Assembly: GCF_050946405.1 (NCBI RefSeq)
Contig: NZ_JBMNUS010000001.1
Span: 740,528 to 804,527 of the forward strand
Length of the DNA stretch: 64,000 bases
Direction: 5' to 3'
Source of the DNA: Pseudochelatococcus sp050946405
GTDB taxonomy: Bacteria; Pseudomonadota; Alphaproteobacteria; Rhizobiales; Beijerinckiaceae
Numbering within the stretch: the first letter of the stretch is position 1; each line of letters begins with the position of its first letter. Made by a program: the position numbers and the translations under genes. Under the pieces are notes generated by a model. That model searched no databases. It saw only the letters and a list, made by a program, of their open reading frames with translations, and was not told the DNA's origin. This document shows positions 52,009-61,263 of the stretch, in pieces.

Positions 52009-53901
52009 CTAGGATTCAGCCGCAGCCAGGGGTTGTTTTGCATCTTCGAGAGCGTCGGCGAACGCATTTTTGATAAGCGCGATGAGGTGGCGTTCCATCT
52101 CGCTCAGTGGATTTTCCGTGGAGAAGATCGCCCAAAGACGGCGCCGGGGCACGATGTGGTCCAGCGGAAAGGCCTCGACCAGGCCCGCCTCAAGCTCTTT
52201 ACGAACAACCGAAGCGGGAAGGATGGTTCCGAACGGCGAGCGACGGATGATGGAGACGATCAGCGGAATCGAGCCGAGCCGCATGACCGGTTCCAACTGG
52301 ACGGTGGCTTTGGCGAGCGCCGCAATAAGCGTCTGATGCATTGTCACGTGGGCCGGCGCCAGTATCAGGGGGATCCTGCGCAACTCGTCGGCGGAAACCC
52401 GGCGGGAGTGCGGACGGAAACCGGCGCGCCGGTTCACGACCAATGAGATATCTTCGCTGGTGCCTATGGCGATGGAGCCCACCTGTAGAGCCACCCGTCC
52501 GACGATCGCAATGTTCAACCGCCCGCTGCGGATGCCCCCGTGCAGAACATCGCGCGGTCCTTCATCGACCTCGATATGGCATTCTGGATATTCACGGTGG
52601 AATGCGCTCAATGCCACCGCCATGCACTCGGACGTGCGCGAGTCGCTGCTCCAACTGGGCGGGAGACCGATGCGGATGGATTGCTGAAAATCGGCTGCGA
52701 CCTTTCTGCTCATCCTGATGGCGGCATTGAAACAATGTTCGATCCCGACGCACATCGGATGAAGCTCCGCCGCGGACCCGGTGGGCGTGGAGCCGCCGCG
52801 TCCCTTCACCATCAGCGTGGTTCCCAGGGCCGCTTCAAGTTGAGCGATCTGCGCCGGGATCATCGGCGCCGTCAGGCCGACGGCGCGGGCGGCGCTTCGC
52901 ATGCTGCCGGTTTTCAGGACGAGGTTCAGCGTACCGATTTGTCTCATTGTTGCCGCGGGGCGGAACGGCCGGCGGCTTTCGGATGGATCTTCCGTCGCGA
53001 GACGGCGCCGCAGTTCCGCCAGAAATGCTTTCACGACTGAATCATCGCCGGATTCGGCAACCTCGATCAGGCATGCAGGTGCGCCCGGCACCGCGCTCAC
53101 CCGCGGGCCGGAAGCCGCAACGCGAGCGGGCAAAAGCGCGCGGGGCAAGAGCAGGTCATGGCTGGACAGGAGGCGGGCAATGCCGAAATAGTCCTGAAGA
53201 CCCACCGCAGCGGCCGCAATATGATACGATGGTCTTATCTCGCTGAAATAGTGCGCGATATCATCGCTCAGAGTTCCCGGAAGTTCGGGAATAAGCAAAT
53301 CCTTGAGCGTTTCTTTTCCTGTTCTTATATCCGATGGCGCCTCACCCGCCCTGATCCATATGTCCGCCGGCAACAGGGAGGCGCCGCGCGCACGGCTGTT
53401 TCCCTCGGTGCAGCGAACGGCGATCTCCAGTGACTGCGAGGAGGTGGATATCAGGGGAGCGCGATCGGTGTGCTGCTCGGCCGGCGAGCGTCGTGACAGG
53501 ATAAGGTCGATGAAGCAAGCCGTCTGGATGGAATGCACATGCCGAATGGCATCGAGAACGGCATGCGCCAGTATTGTGCCGGTATATGCTTCATCCAGTT
53601 GAACGCCGAAGCTTCGGATGGCGCCATCGGTGGCCGAGGCGGTTCTCCGTTGCAGAAATTCCTCCGCCGATAACAGGCGGAGGCTGCGGTTATAAAGAAA
53701 AACAGATGCCGGCAATGGGAGCATGTTGCGACCGTGACGCGCGAACAGTTTCAATCCCAGCCGTGTTTCCAGCCCATGCAGCCGCGCGCTCAAAGCCGAG
53801 GTCGTCAGTTCAAGCGCATCCGCCGCTTGCGACATGCTCACGCAGTCGCAGGCGGCGACAAAAGCCGCAAGATGTGAAAAGTCTATTCTGGGCAGACTCA
53901 T
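52009..53901 (-). CDS. Tandem double LysR-type transcriptional regulator
   Basis: This 630-residue protein is about twice the usual LysR length (about 300). Residues 8-67 are a LysR helix-turn-helix (SQAADALELTTSALSARLHG ... GLKLFARHGR), followed by a poorly conserved ligand-binding-like part. A second helix-turn-helix spans about 319-378 (TGSMRSAARAVGLTAPMIPA ... LGTTLMVKGRGG). A better preserved effector domain lies at about 400-625 (IRIGLPPSW ... ECHIEVDEG ... ILPASVV). No stop or frameshift separates the halves. It is the last gene of the minus-strand locus and probably regulates it. Confidence 0.82.
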   Translation of the reverse strand: MSLPRIDFSHLAAFVAACDCVSMSQAADALELTTSALSARLHGLETRLGLKLFARHGRNMLPLPASVFLYNRSLRLLSAEEFLQRRTASATDGAIRSFGVQLDEAYTGTILAHAVLDAIRHVHSIQTACFIDLILSRRSPAEQHTDRAPLISTSSQSLEIAVRCTEGNSRARGASLLPADIWIRAGEAPSDIRTGKETLKDLLIPELPGTLSDDIAHYFSEIRPSYHIAAAAVGLQDYFGIARLLSSHDLLLPRALLPARVAASGPRVSAVPGAPACLIEVAESGDDSVVKAFLAELRRRLATEDPSESRRPFRPAATMRQIGTLNLVLKTGSMRSAARAVGLTAPMIPAQIAQLEAALGTTLMVKGRGGSTPTGSAAELHPMCVGIEHCFNAAIRMSRKVAADFQQSIRIGLPPSWSSDSRTSECMAVALSAFHREYPECHIEVDEGPRDVLHGGIRSGRLNIAIVGRVALQVGSIAIGTSEDISLVVNRRAGFRPHSRRVSADELRRIPLILAPAHVTMHQTLIAALAKATVQLEPVMRLGSIPLIVSIIRRSPFGTILPASVVRKELEAGLVEAFPLDHIVPRRRLWAIFSTENPLSEMERHLIALIKNAFADALEDAKQPLAAAES

Positions 53902-53930
53902 CCTGTGGTCGCTCTACACATCGTCAGTCT

Positions 53931-54010
53931 CCGGAGCGCTTTCCGATCAAACGAAATCATTTGATCGGAAAGCGCTCAAAGCAAGGAATCTGGAATATGT
54001 TCCGTTTCAA
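53931..54010. repeat. Intergenic hairpin repeat, long copy
   Basis: CCGGAGCGC is followed by a 12-bp stem TTTCCGATCAAA / TTTGATCGGAAA with loop CGAAATCA, then GCGCTCAAAGCAAGGAATC and ATATGTTCCGTTTCAA. The tail aligns with that at 58070-58106. It lies between the PrpD gene and the double LysR gene. Confidence 0.7.
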
Positions 54011-54102
54011 CCAGGCAAGAGATATTCCAGACGGTATGTCTCCCATGCGAGACAGATATTGCCATCTCCCGCACAAATCAGGCCCCCGACAATTGTGAAA
54101 CC

Positions 54103-55440
54103 CTATATACGCAACAGATCGCTGAATTCAGCTTGTCCATCCATTCCGCGCAGTGCGAGAAACAGCATTTCAGGTTGGGTGAGCGTCCTTTTGTTTGTGA
54201 CTGCGATACATTGTTGTAGCTTGCCGAAAATGTCGTCCCAGTCCGGCGGATCTTCCGGCGCTCCGCGAGGGACTTTCCGGCGTGTCGTCAAGCGCCTTCC
54301 GTCTTTCAGAACAACCTCGATTTCTCCGGCGTCCTCCTCGTCGGGAGGAACGATCATGCAAACTTTAGGAACGAGATTGGCCACTTTCTCGCGCGCGAGC
54401 GCCGCCGTATCGAAATCTCCCAGTGTCACCTTGCCATGCGCCAACGCCACGGCAACGGTATAGTTCATGCTGAACTTCGCCTCGATGCCTGTTCTCGGGT
54501 CGGGGAAACGCAGATAATGCGTACACTCCTCCCGTACCGAACATGTTATCCGGTCTATGCTTTCCGTGTCGAGTGCATGGCGTTGCCGGAGTTCGAGCGC
54601 CCCGTCGATCGCAAGATGGGTACAACTGCAACACGGATAAAGTTTTACCGCAAGGCCGGGCGATATGAGCTCCCAGACTTCGCCGATCCCGGCCGGATCG
54701 ATTTCGGAGAGCGACCGGTCGGTGAACGTGTCCAGGAAGCCGGCTTCGGCTTCGAGAATGTCGGCGCCGGCGGTGAAGCCCTCGCCGGCGAGGGCCGCCG
54801 CGATATAGCCTGCCTGCGCGGCGCGGCCGCAATGCAGGCTCTTGGTCATGGTTCCCGTATTGCCCAATATGCCACCGGCAAATGAACATGCGATGGCGAG
54901 GGCCCGTTCGGTTCCGCCGGCGTCCAGAGCGCGGAGATTGGCCGCGGCGGCTGCGGCGCCGAGCGCGCCCAGCGTGGACATGGTGTGCCAGCTGCGGCGC
55001 GTGTGCGCGGCGCCGACAGCGGCGCCGAGCTTGCATGCCACTTCGATGCCGACCGCATAGGCGCGAACGACATCCGCGCCGGCGGCTCCCACCATGCATG
55101 CGGTCGGGATCAGCGCGCTCAGGATCGGCGCGCTTGGATGGCCGTTCATCGAGCCTTCGCTGGTGTCGTCGAAATCGTCGGCATGCGCGCATACGCCGAT
55201 GAGCATCGCCGCGATCGCCGGGTCGTTCCAGCGCCCGAGGCCGGGGACGATTATCCTGCCGTTGTCATCCGGCAGCGCGCTGACCCGCGTCAGCAACGCC
55301 GCGGCCCGGGAAGCGGAGCCGGCGAAAATACAGGCCAGAGTGTCGGCGATATGGAGCTTCGCCCGCTCGGGAACGCCCGGCGGCAACTCCCGTGTGTCGG
55401 CGATGAATTCCGCGAGGCGGGCGGTTGCGGACCGGGGCAT
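54103..55440 (-). CDS. MmgE/PrpD-family protein
   Basis: The 445-residue protein has the family's N-terminal helical domain: AKLHIADTLACIFAGS, HADDFDDTSEGSMNGHPSAPILSAL and TMSTLGALGAAAAAANL. It also has NTGTMTKSLHCGRAAQAGYIAA, with the conserved TKxxHxGxAA active-site block. The family includes 2-methylcitrate dehydratase, cis-aconitate decarboxylase and iminodisuccinate epimerase. The citrate-pathway partners prpB and prpC are absent, and the setting beside an amino acid importer suggests a different substrate. I chose the ATG at 55440 with GGGAG upstream; 67 further in-frame codons are unlike the family. Confidence 0.9.
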   Translation of the reverse strand: MPRSATARLAEFIADTRELPPGVPERAKLHIADTLACIFAGSASRAAALLTRVSALPDDNGRIIVPGLGRWNDPAIAAMLIGVCAHADDFDDTSEGSMNGHPSAPILSALIPTACMVGAAGADVVRAYAVGIEVACKLGAAVGAAHTRRSWHTMSTLGALGAAAAAANLRALDAGGTERALAIACSFAGGILGNTGTMTKSLHCGRAAQAGYIAAALAGEGFTAGADILEAEAGFLDTFTDRSLSEIDPAGIGEVWELISPGLAVKLYPCCSCTHLAIDGALELRQRHALDTESIDRITCSVREECTHYLRFPDPRTGIEAKFSMNYTVAVALAHGKVTLGDFDTAALAREKVANLVPKVCMIVPPDEEDAGEIEVVLKDGRRLTTRRKVPRGAPEDPPDWDDIFGKLQQCIAVTNKRTLTQPEMLFLALRGMDGQAEFSDLLRI

Positions 55441-55516
55441 GACGTCGGCTCCCTTGCGGCGGCTTGTGCGCTGGAAAAGAGTGGTTTGGCGAAGGCGCTC
55501 GCGACTTCCGGCACGC

Positions 55517-56302
55517 TCAGGCGATGCGTTCGAGGAACGAGGCCGTACGTGCGTTCTTGGGCCGCATAAAAATTTGCTCCGGCGGTCCTTCCTCGATGAT
55601 GGAACCCTTGTCCATGACGACGACGCGGTCGGCAACCTCACGCGCGAAACCCATTTCGTGCGTGACGATGATCATGGTCATGCCTTTTCCGGCGAGTTCC
55701 TTCATTACCGCGAGCACCTCGCCGACCATTTCGGGGTCGAGCGCACTGGTCGGCTCATCGAACAGAACGATCTCGGGCTTCATGGCGAGAACGCGGGCAA
55801 TCGCCACACGTTGCTGCTGCCCGCCCGATAGCTGGGCCGGATACTGGTCGCGTTTATCTGCCAGGCCGACACGTTCGAGGAGGGCAAGCGCCCCTTCCAT
55901 CGCCTCCTGCCTTGGCTGTTTGAGAACATGGACGGGGGCTTCGATGATGTTCTGAAGCGCCGTCAGATGCGGAAAGAGATTGAAACGCTGGAAAACCATG
56001 CCGACGTTTCTGCGGATCACCGCCTTTTCCTTTTCGCTCAAGCTCGCTTTCTTGCTGCCGATGAGCTTGTTGCTTACAAGGACGCCGTTGAGAAAAATCT
56101 CGCCGCTCTGAATTTCTTCCAGGTGATTGATACAGCGGATGAGGGTTGTCTTTCCCGATCCCGAAGGCCCGATGACGACCACCGTCTCCTGCGGCTGAAC
56201 GGTCATGGAGACGTTTTCGAATACGCTGAGCGTGCCAAACGACTTGCTCACACCGCGCAGTTCGACGGCGGGCGCGGCGCCGCCGCGGGGTTTTTCGGCC
56301 AT
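55517..56302 (-). CDS. Polar amino acid ABC transporter ATP-binding protein
   Basis: The 261-residue ATPase has Walker A GPSGSGKTTL (about residues 40-49), the Q-loop VFQRFNLFPHLTALQN, signature LSGGQQQRVAIARALA-like LSGGQQQRVAIARVLA and Walker B IVLFDEPTSALDPEM. The TALQNIIEAP and MTMIIVTHEMGFAREVADRV blocks mark the GlnQ/HisP class that energises polar amino acid uptake. The stop of the upstream permease lies 1 base before the start. Confidence 0.95.
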   Translation of the reverse strand: MAEKPRGGAAPAVELRGVSKSFGTLSVFENVSMTVQPQETVVVIGPSGSGKTTLIRCINHLEEIQSGEIFLNGVLVSNKLIGSKKASLSEKEKAVIRRNVGMVFQRFNLFPHLTALQNIIEAPVHVLKQPRQEAMEGALALLERVGLADKRDQYPAQLSGGQQQRVAIARVLAMKPEIVLFDEPTSALDPEMVGEVLAVMKELAGKGMTMIIVTHEMGFAREVADRVVVMDKGSIIEEGPPEQIFMRPKNARTASFLERIA

Positions 56303-56303
56303 A

Positions 56304-57071
56304 TCAAGTATCCATCTGCAAGAGGTTGGTGGCTTTCGTGTCCGGCTTTCGTGCCGCCGTGCGCGGGCTCCAGGAAAGCTGCCTTTCGATCCACTGCTGG
56401 AGCAGAGTCCAGGCGCCGGTAAGAAGAAGATAATAGATGGAGATCACGGCATATGGCTCAAAGGTCTTGAAGGTGGCGGCGCGCAGACTGTCCGCGAAAT
56501 GGACCAGCTCGGGCACCGCGATGATGCTGAGGAATGCCGTGGTCTTGAACATGATGTTGCACTGGTTGCCCAATGGCGGCACGATGATGCGAATGGCCTG
56601 GGGAAGGATGATCCGCCGCATGGCAAGCGCGGGAGACATGCCAAGCGCCTTGGCCGCCTCGCTTTGCCCGCGGTCGATCGAGCTTATCCCGGCCCGGGTG
56701 ATCTCGCTCATGTAGGCGGCCTCATGGAGGCTGAATGCCGCGATGCCGGCCAGTATGGCGCCGCTGATGGAGAAAAACGGCGTATTCAATGTGGAGGGAA
56801 AAAGATCGACGCCCGCCAGGGCAGGCAGTCCGTAGTAGATCAGGAACATCTGGACAAGTATCGGCGTGCCGCGAAAGAACCAGACGTAAGCTTGATTGAG
56901 CCCGCGAAGCGCGCCGTATCGGCTCAGGCCGAACAGCGCCAGCGCCAGACCCATGACGATGCCGACGATCATGGACACGATAGTGACCGAAACGGTGATC
57001 CAGACGGCATGGAGCAGGGATGGGGGAGGCGTGAGGACAAGCTCAAGAAAGTATTTCACATCGAAGTTCAC
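56304..57071 (-). CDS. Polar amino acid ABC transporter permease (first paralogue)
   Basis: The 255-residue membrane protein has five predicted membrane helices and the HisM/GlnP-type motif HEAAYMSEITRAGISSIDRGQSEAAKALGM with the EAA loop RRIILPQAIRIIVPPLGNQ. It is strikingly similar to the second permease of the cluster. Together they probably form the heterodimeric channel. It ends 1 base before the ATPase gene. Confidence 0.94.
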   Translation of the reverse strand: MNFDVKYFLELVLTPPPSLLHAVWITVSVTIVSMIVGIVMGLALALFGLSRYGALRGLNQAYVWFFRGTPILVQMFLIYYGLPALAGVDLFPSTLNTPFFSISGAILAGIAAFSLHEAAYMSEITRAGISSIDRGQSEAAKALGMSPALAMRRIILPQAIRIIVPPLGNQCNIMFKTTAFLSIIAVPELVHFADSLRAATFKTFEPYAVISIYYLLLTGAWTLLQQWIERQLSWSPRTAARKPDTKATNLLQMDT

Positions 57072-57159
57072 CGGCGACCTCCCCGAGCGAATGTTCCGAA
57101 CGTTCCGCCGTCACGCGAAACAACGGCAGGCATTTTTACCAGTGGCGGCGAAGCAACGT

Positions 57160-57882
57160 TCATATCGGCATGAACCCCTTCGAATAGCGACGCTCCAGAG
57201 ACCTTTGCGCAAAGCTCCAGGCCGTCGTGAGTGCGAGATAGTAGACCGATACCCCGAGATAAACCTCGAACGTCTTGTATGTGACTGAATTGACGGCATC
57301 AGAAATGAACATCATTTCCGGCACCGCAATCAGGTACAGAAGAGAAGTGGCTTTGAACATGCCGTTTACCTGATTGCCCAATGGCGGAAGCATGGTTCGG
57401 ATTGCCTGGGGCAGAATGACGCGCTTCATCAGCAAGGCCGGCGGCATCCCCAGCGCCTTGCCCGCATCCCGTTGCCCGTCATCGACCGACGCGATCGATG
57501 CGCGCGCGATTTCGCTGATGTAGGCGGCCTCGTGCAAGGTGAACGCCACTACACCCGCGACAATCGCCCCCTGGATGGGGAAAATGCCGAATACCTGCAC
57601 AGTCTGCGGAAAAAGATCGATGTTGATGAGATGAGGAAGGCCGAAATAGATCAGGATGACCTGAACCAACAGCGGCGTCCCGCGAAAGACGAAAATATAA
57701 GAACTGTTGAACCAGCGGAGCGCCCGGAATCGCGACAGGCCGCACAGGGAAAGCAGCAGCCCCAGCAACATCCCGAATGCCATCGACACGACTGTCGTCG
57801 TAATGGTTGTCAGCAACCCGAACAGCAACGCCGGCCGGGGATTGAAGACGAAGTTGAGGAAAAATGGCACATCGAACTGCAT
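57160..57882 (-). CDS. Polar amino acid ABC transporter permease (second paralogue)
   Basis: The 240-residue membrane protein carries FRGTPLLVQVILIYFGLP, HEAAYISEIARASIASVDDGQRDAGKALGM and LPQAIRTMLPPLGNQVNGMFKAT. These match the first permease almost motif for motif. Start ATG 57882 was chosen because it places the first helix normally; 24 further in-frame codons upstream are not conserved. An 88-base gap separates it from the first permease. Confidence 0.94.
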   Translation of the reverse strand: MQFDVPFFLNFVFNPRPALLFGLLTTITTTVVSMAFGMLLGLLLSLCGLSRFRALRWFNSSYIFVFRGTPLLVQVILIYFGLPHLINIDLFPQTVQVFGIFPIQGAIVAGVVAFTLHEAAYISEIARASIASVDDGQRDAGKALGMPPALLMKRVILPQAIRTMLPPLGNQVNGMFKATSLLYLIAVPEMMFISDAVNSVTYKTFEVYLGVSVYYLALTTAWSFAQRSLERRYSKGFMPI

Positions 57883-58022
57883 TTCGATAACGTTCCCGTT
57901 ATGAGGACGAAGCGACCGGCCAGAGCATCGTTTCCGGTTTCGGAGCCAGCGCACCGGGTTGGAAAGCGCAGGCGCCGGTTAAGCCCGTGAAGGGCGATGG
58001 GCCCGCCATCCGCCGGGCCTTC

Positions 58023-58106
58023 CCGGAGCGTTCCTCGTTCAAGCGAAAGCGTTTGAACGACAGGAATTCGCTCGAAACAAGAAATTCAGCATATGTCCTT
58101 TTTCAA
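58023..58106. repeat. Intergenic hairpin repeat, copy in the ABC operon
   Basis: CCGGAGCGTTCCTC is followed by the imperfect stem GTTCAAGCG / CGTTTGAAC. The tail AATTCGCTCGAAACAAGAAAT ... CATATGTCC then aligns with the tail of the 53931 copy. Confidence 0.65.
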
Positions 58107-58180
58107 TCCCGACAGAACATATGCTGGAGCGGAATGCGCTCAGGCTGAATCGCCATCCCGCTCTATCTTATCGATTCAAC

Positions 58181-58224
58181 GCGTTTTCTTCACGCAAAGC
58201 AGTATCCGCTTTGCGTGAAAACGC
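58181..58224 (-). terminator. Strong hairpin directly after the binding-protein gene
   Basis: GCGTTTTC and ACGCAAAGC (with a 3-base bulge) pair with GCTTTGCGTGAAAACGC across a 7-base loop, one base after the stop. No T tract follows on the minus strand, so it probably protects the upstream mRNA or partly attenuates reading into the permease genes. Confidence 0.6.
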
Positions 58225-58225
58225 T

Positions 58226-59125
58226 TTAGGGGCAGGGCACCTCGGCGCCGCAGAATTCCACCAGACCTTTCATGCCCCACGCTTCGGCCGACTTTTCGAT
58301 GAAGCCGTTCTTGTAAAGCGTCGCATAGGCCTTTTGCACGGCATCCCGCATGTGAGAGTCGTCCTTGCGCATCACGATACCGATGGTGAGCGGATCGATG
58401 GGCATGCCACCGACTTCGAACTTGTCTCCCGCGATGTTGACGAAGTAACCGATCGACATCGCATCGCCGATGAAGGCGTCGACACGACCAAGCTCAAGCT
58501 GGCGGGCGCCCGTCGTGTATTGAGGATAGGACTGGATCTCGATCGGCTTCTTCCCCTCGGAAACGGCCTTTTCGCTTGCCGCCTTCAGAAGGCGCTCCGT
58601 CGTGCTGGAGACGAGGACGGCGGCGCGACGACCGGAAAGGTCTGCGAAGGTCTTCAGGGCGAGCGGGTTCCCCTTCGGCACCATCAATCCCAACCGCATC
58701 GTCATGTATTCGACGAAATTGTACTTCTCGATGCGGGCGGGCGTTTTGGCGCTGTTCGCCATCACGGCGTCGCACTTGCCGGTTTCGAGCGCCGCGAAGA
58801 TACTGGCAAACGGATAGTTCACCACCTCGCTCCTGATCCCCATCACCGGGCCGATTGCGGACATGACGTCGACGTTGAAGCCTTTCGGCGTCGCGCCATC
58901 CTCGGCCAGGAACGCACCGGGCGGATTTCCCAACTCCGTGCACAGGACGATCTTGCCGGCCTTGGCGAGCTTTTCCGACGGCTCGACGGTTTTCGCAAGC
59001 TCGGCCGGAACCTTGACTTCGTAAGCCTTGCCTTCGGCGGCTTCTTCAGCCCGGACCGATGGCGAGATGCCGGCTCCTGCGATGAGGGAGAGAGCCATAA
59101 CGACTACTAAAGCGCGATTATTCAT
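58226..59125 (-). CDS. Polar amino acid ABC transporter substrate-binding protein
   Basis: The 299-residue protein has a signal peptide (residues 1-26, cut after VRA) and the family 3 binding-protein fold: GNPPGAFLAEDGATPKGFNVDVMSAIG, FASIFAALETGKCDAVMANSAKTPARIEKYNF and LELGRVDAFIGD. The KTPAR block replaces the usual ITxER segment that contacts the amino acid carboxylate, with Arg retained. Two cysteines in the tail (EFCGAEVPCP) could form a disulfide. It captures the substrate in the periplasm for the permeases downstream. Confidence 0.93.
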   Translation of the reverse strand: MNNRALVVVMALSLIAGAGISPSVRAEEAAEGKAYEVKVPAELAKTVEPSEKLAKAGKIVLCTELGNPPGAFLAEDGATPKGFNVDVMSAIGPVMGIRSEVVNYPFASIFAALETGKCDAVMANSAKTPARIEKYNFVEYMTMRLGLMVPKGNPLALKTFADLSGRRAAVLVSSTTERLLKAASEKAVSEGKKPIEIQSYPQYTTGARQLELGRVDAFIGDAMSIGYFVNIAGDKFEVGGMPIDPLTIGIVMRKDDSHMRDAVQKAYATLYKNGFIEKSAEAWGMKGLVEFCGAEVPCP

Positions 59126-59296
59126 TTCATTCCCCTTTGTTCTGGTAGATTTGACGTCGACGTTATCGAAACTTCTCCGAGTTTCTGACGCCGATCATAT
59201 GTAGTTATTGTATTCATGCTGCCATGCGGCTTGGTGAATGACGTCGCCAGATGCTCCTTATAGGTCGGGCGCGGCTGAATCTGCCGCGCCGACAGG

Positions 59297-61261
59297 TTAC
59301 GAAAACTGCAACTGCCTGCTTTCTTCGGCCAGCGCATCGGAAATGACGTCGACGGTTGCCGGTTCGCTCTTGTCCACGAAGCGGGACACCGTGTTGCGCA
59401 CCAGAATCGGCCTCATCGATGCGTCGTAACGGAAGGCTCCAACCGCAAGTGCGGCACGCGCCTCCATCGGCCAGATCGCATCGAACGCACGGCGAGTCTC
59501 GCAGACGGAAAACCGGCCTTTCCGGGTCGGCATCGTCACTCGCGCCGCGCTTGTCGCGGCTTCATCGACCGAAAAATCGTCTTTAACGACGACGCCATAC
59601 GCCGTCCGGGCCCATTCCGCCGAAACCAGACCGCGCCTCACATCGCCGGCGACCAGCTCCGGGTCCCGCTGCGACGCGGGGCCGAACCCGCCGCCGGCGG
59701 GCGTAATCAGCCGCACCACGTCGCCGCGCTTGAAGTGCAGCACATCGATCTTGCCGATATCGCGCTCGTCTTCGGTGCCGGGGTTCATGATGACGCGGGC
59801 GAGCGATCCGGGCTCTCCGCCCTCGACCCCCCAGGGCGCGAACTTGAGGCGGTCCATTCCGCGGACGGTCATGACCGCCTCGACATCGGTGTTCTCCAGG
59901 TCGAGAACAACGGCGGCCCCGCTGCGCCAGCGGCCGGGCGCCTGACTGTCCGGCAGCAGACCGTAACGGCGAACGCGCATGATCGTTTCGACTTCGATGG
60001 TCTCGGCCGGCACCGTCAGCAGCGAGCCGGACCGGTTGTCGATGCCGTCGATCCCGTCCTGTCCGAGCCGGCCGCCGCCGCCGCCGCAAATCGGATTGAT
60101 GACGCTGACGCGCTTCCCGCCGTGCAGCCGGTCGCGCCCCGTCACCACGATGATGCCGGACATGCCGGGGCCCGCCGCCGCCAGCGCATCGGGAATCGCC
60201 GCGTTCAGGCAACCGAGCACGACATCGTACACGCGGGTCGACGCCGTGACGCGCGATCCGCCGGCCGCGGGAAAATCGGCGTTAATGATGGTGCCGCGCG
60301 GCGCTATGATCTTGACGGGACGCAGAAGGCCGCGGTTCCTCGGTGCATCCGGCGCTTTCGTCAGGATATAGTAGATCAGCGATTGCAGCGTGTAGGGATG
60401 CGTCGTGGTGCCCGTTACATAATTGAACGCCGCCAGAACCTGCGGGTCCGTGCCCGTGAAATCGAAGGTCAGATTGCTTCCCTCGACAGTCATCCGGGCA
60501 TGGATATTGATGAATTCGCCGGGGCGCATGCCCTCGATGTAGTCGGCGAATTCATAGGTCCCGTCCGGGATGGCCGCGATCACTTCCCGCGCGCGCGTCT
60601 CGGAAAGCGCGAGCGTGGCGTCCATCCCTTCCAGCACGCCCTCGGTGGAATAACGGCTGCACAACTGGCCGAGCCGGACATCCATGCTCTTCAACGCCGA
60701 AAGCATGGCCTGGATATCGCCCCAGAGTTCGCTGGAGATGCGGCTGTTGTCGAGAAGGATATTCTTGACGGCCTCGTTGAGAACGCCTTCCCGGTAAAGC
60801 AGGACCGGACGAAGGCGCAGGCCCTCCTGGAACACTTCGGTCAGCGTGGGAGCGATGCTGCCGGGAACGGCGCCGCCGATATCGGACGCATGTACGAAAG
60901 CCCACGCCAGAGCGATCAGCCGGCCGTCCTGGAAGATGGGGCGCACAAGCGACACGTCCATCATATGAGTGACCATCCCGTCGCTCGAAAACGGGTCGTT
61001 CGTGATGATGCAATCGCCGGGCTTCAGCGACGAGAGCGGGATGTCTCCAAGCCCTCCCTTCACGGACAAGCCTATGAAAGCGCTGACGCCGGTGTTGATC
61101 GGGTAGGCGAAGGCCTCTCCGTCCGCATTGGCGAGCGCGCACTGGAAATCCTGAACAAGCTTCACGAATGTCGTATGCGCCGTGCGTTGCAGCGTCGAGG
61201 ATGCCTCTTCGACGATCGCGTTGAAGCGATTGGCCATGATGGCGGTTTGAACGGGATCCAT
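59297..61261 (-). CDS. Hydantoinase B/oxoprolinase-family subunit
   Basis: The 654-residue protein has HyuB signatures: RFNAIVEEASSTLQRTAHT, GDCIITNDPFSSDGMVTHM, PGSIAPTL, then the glycine-rich GGSRVTAST and GPGMSGIIVV ... GGGGGRLGQDG. HyuB with HyuA forms ATP-dependent hydrolases of 5-oxoproline, N-methylhydantoin or related rings, and related acetone/acetophenone carboxylases share these subunits. The last 90 residues extend beyond the shorter members. The start is 2 bases after the HyuA stop, so expression is coupled. Confidence 0.9.
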   Translation of the reverse strand: MDPVQTAIMANRFNAIVEEASSTLQRTAHTTFVKLVQDFQCALANADGEAFAYPINTGVSAFIGLSVKGGLGDIPLSSLKPGDCIITNDPFSSDGMVTHMMDVSLVRPIFQDGRLIALAWAFVHASDIGGAVPGSIAPTLTEVFQEGLRLRPVLLYREGVLNEAVKNILLDNSRISSELWGDIQAMLSALKSMDVRLGQLCSRYSTEGVLEGMDATLALSETRAREVIAAIPDGTYEFADYIEGMRPGEFINIHARMTVEGSNLTFDFTGTDPQVLAAFNYVTGTTTHPYTLQSLIYYILTKAPDAPRNRGLLRPVKIIAPRGTIINADFPAAGGSRVTASTRVYDVVLGCLNAAIPDALAAAGPGMSGIIVVTGRDRLHGGKRVSVINPICGGGGGRLGQDGIDGIDNRSGSLLTVPAETIEVETIMRVRRYGLLPDSQAPGRWRSGAAVVLDLENTDVEAVMTVRGMDRLKFAPWGVEGGEPGSLARVIMNPGTEDERDIGKIDVLHFKRGDVVRLITPAGGGFGPASQRDPELVAGDVRRGLVSAEWARTAYGVVVKDDFSVDEAATSAARVTMPTRKGRFSVCETRRAFDAIWPMEARAALAVGAFRYDASMRPILVRNTVSRFVDKSEPATVDVISDALAEESRQLQFS

Positions 61262-61263
61262 GC

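Larger units (their letters stand above)
57883..58225 (-). other. Intercistronic region between the binding-protein and permease genes
   Basis: The 343-base spacer contains no gene. It is filled by hairpins: a strong one one base after the binding-protein stop (58181-58224), and a copy of the intergenic repeat (58023-58106). A second GAGCGGAATGCGCTC palindrome lies near 58127-58141. Such hairpins usually leave the binding protein more abundant than the membrane subunits. Confidence 0.6.

Noticed and set aside
54103..55440. Annotation of the MmgE/PrpD gene as 2-methylcitrate dehydratase
   Set aside because: No prpB, prpC or acnM neighbours, and the context is an amino acid importer with HyuAB; only the family name is supported.
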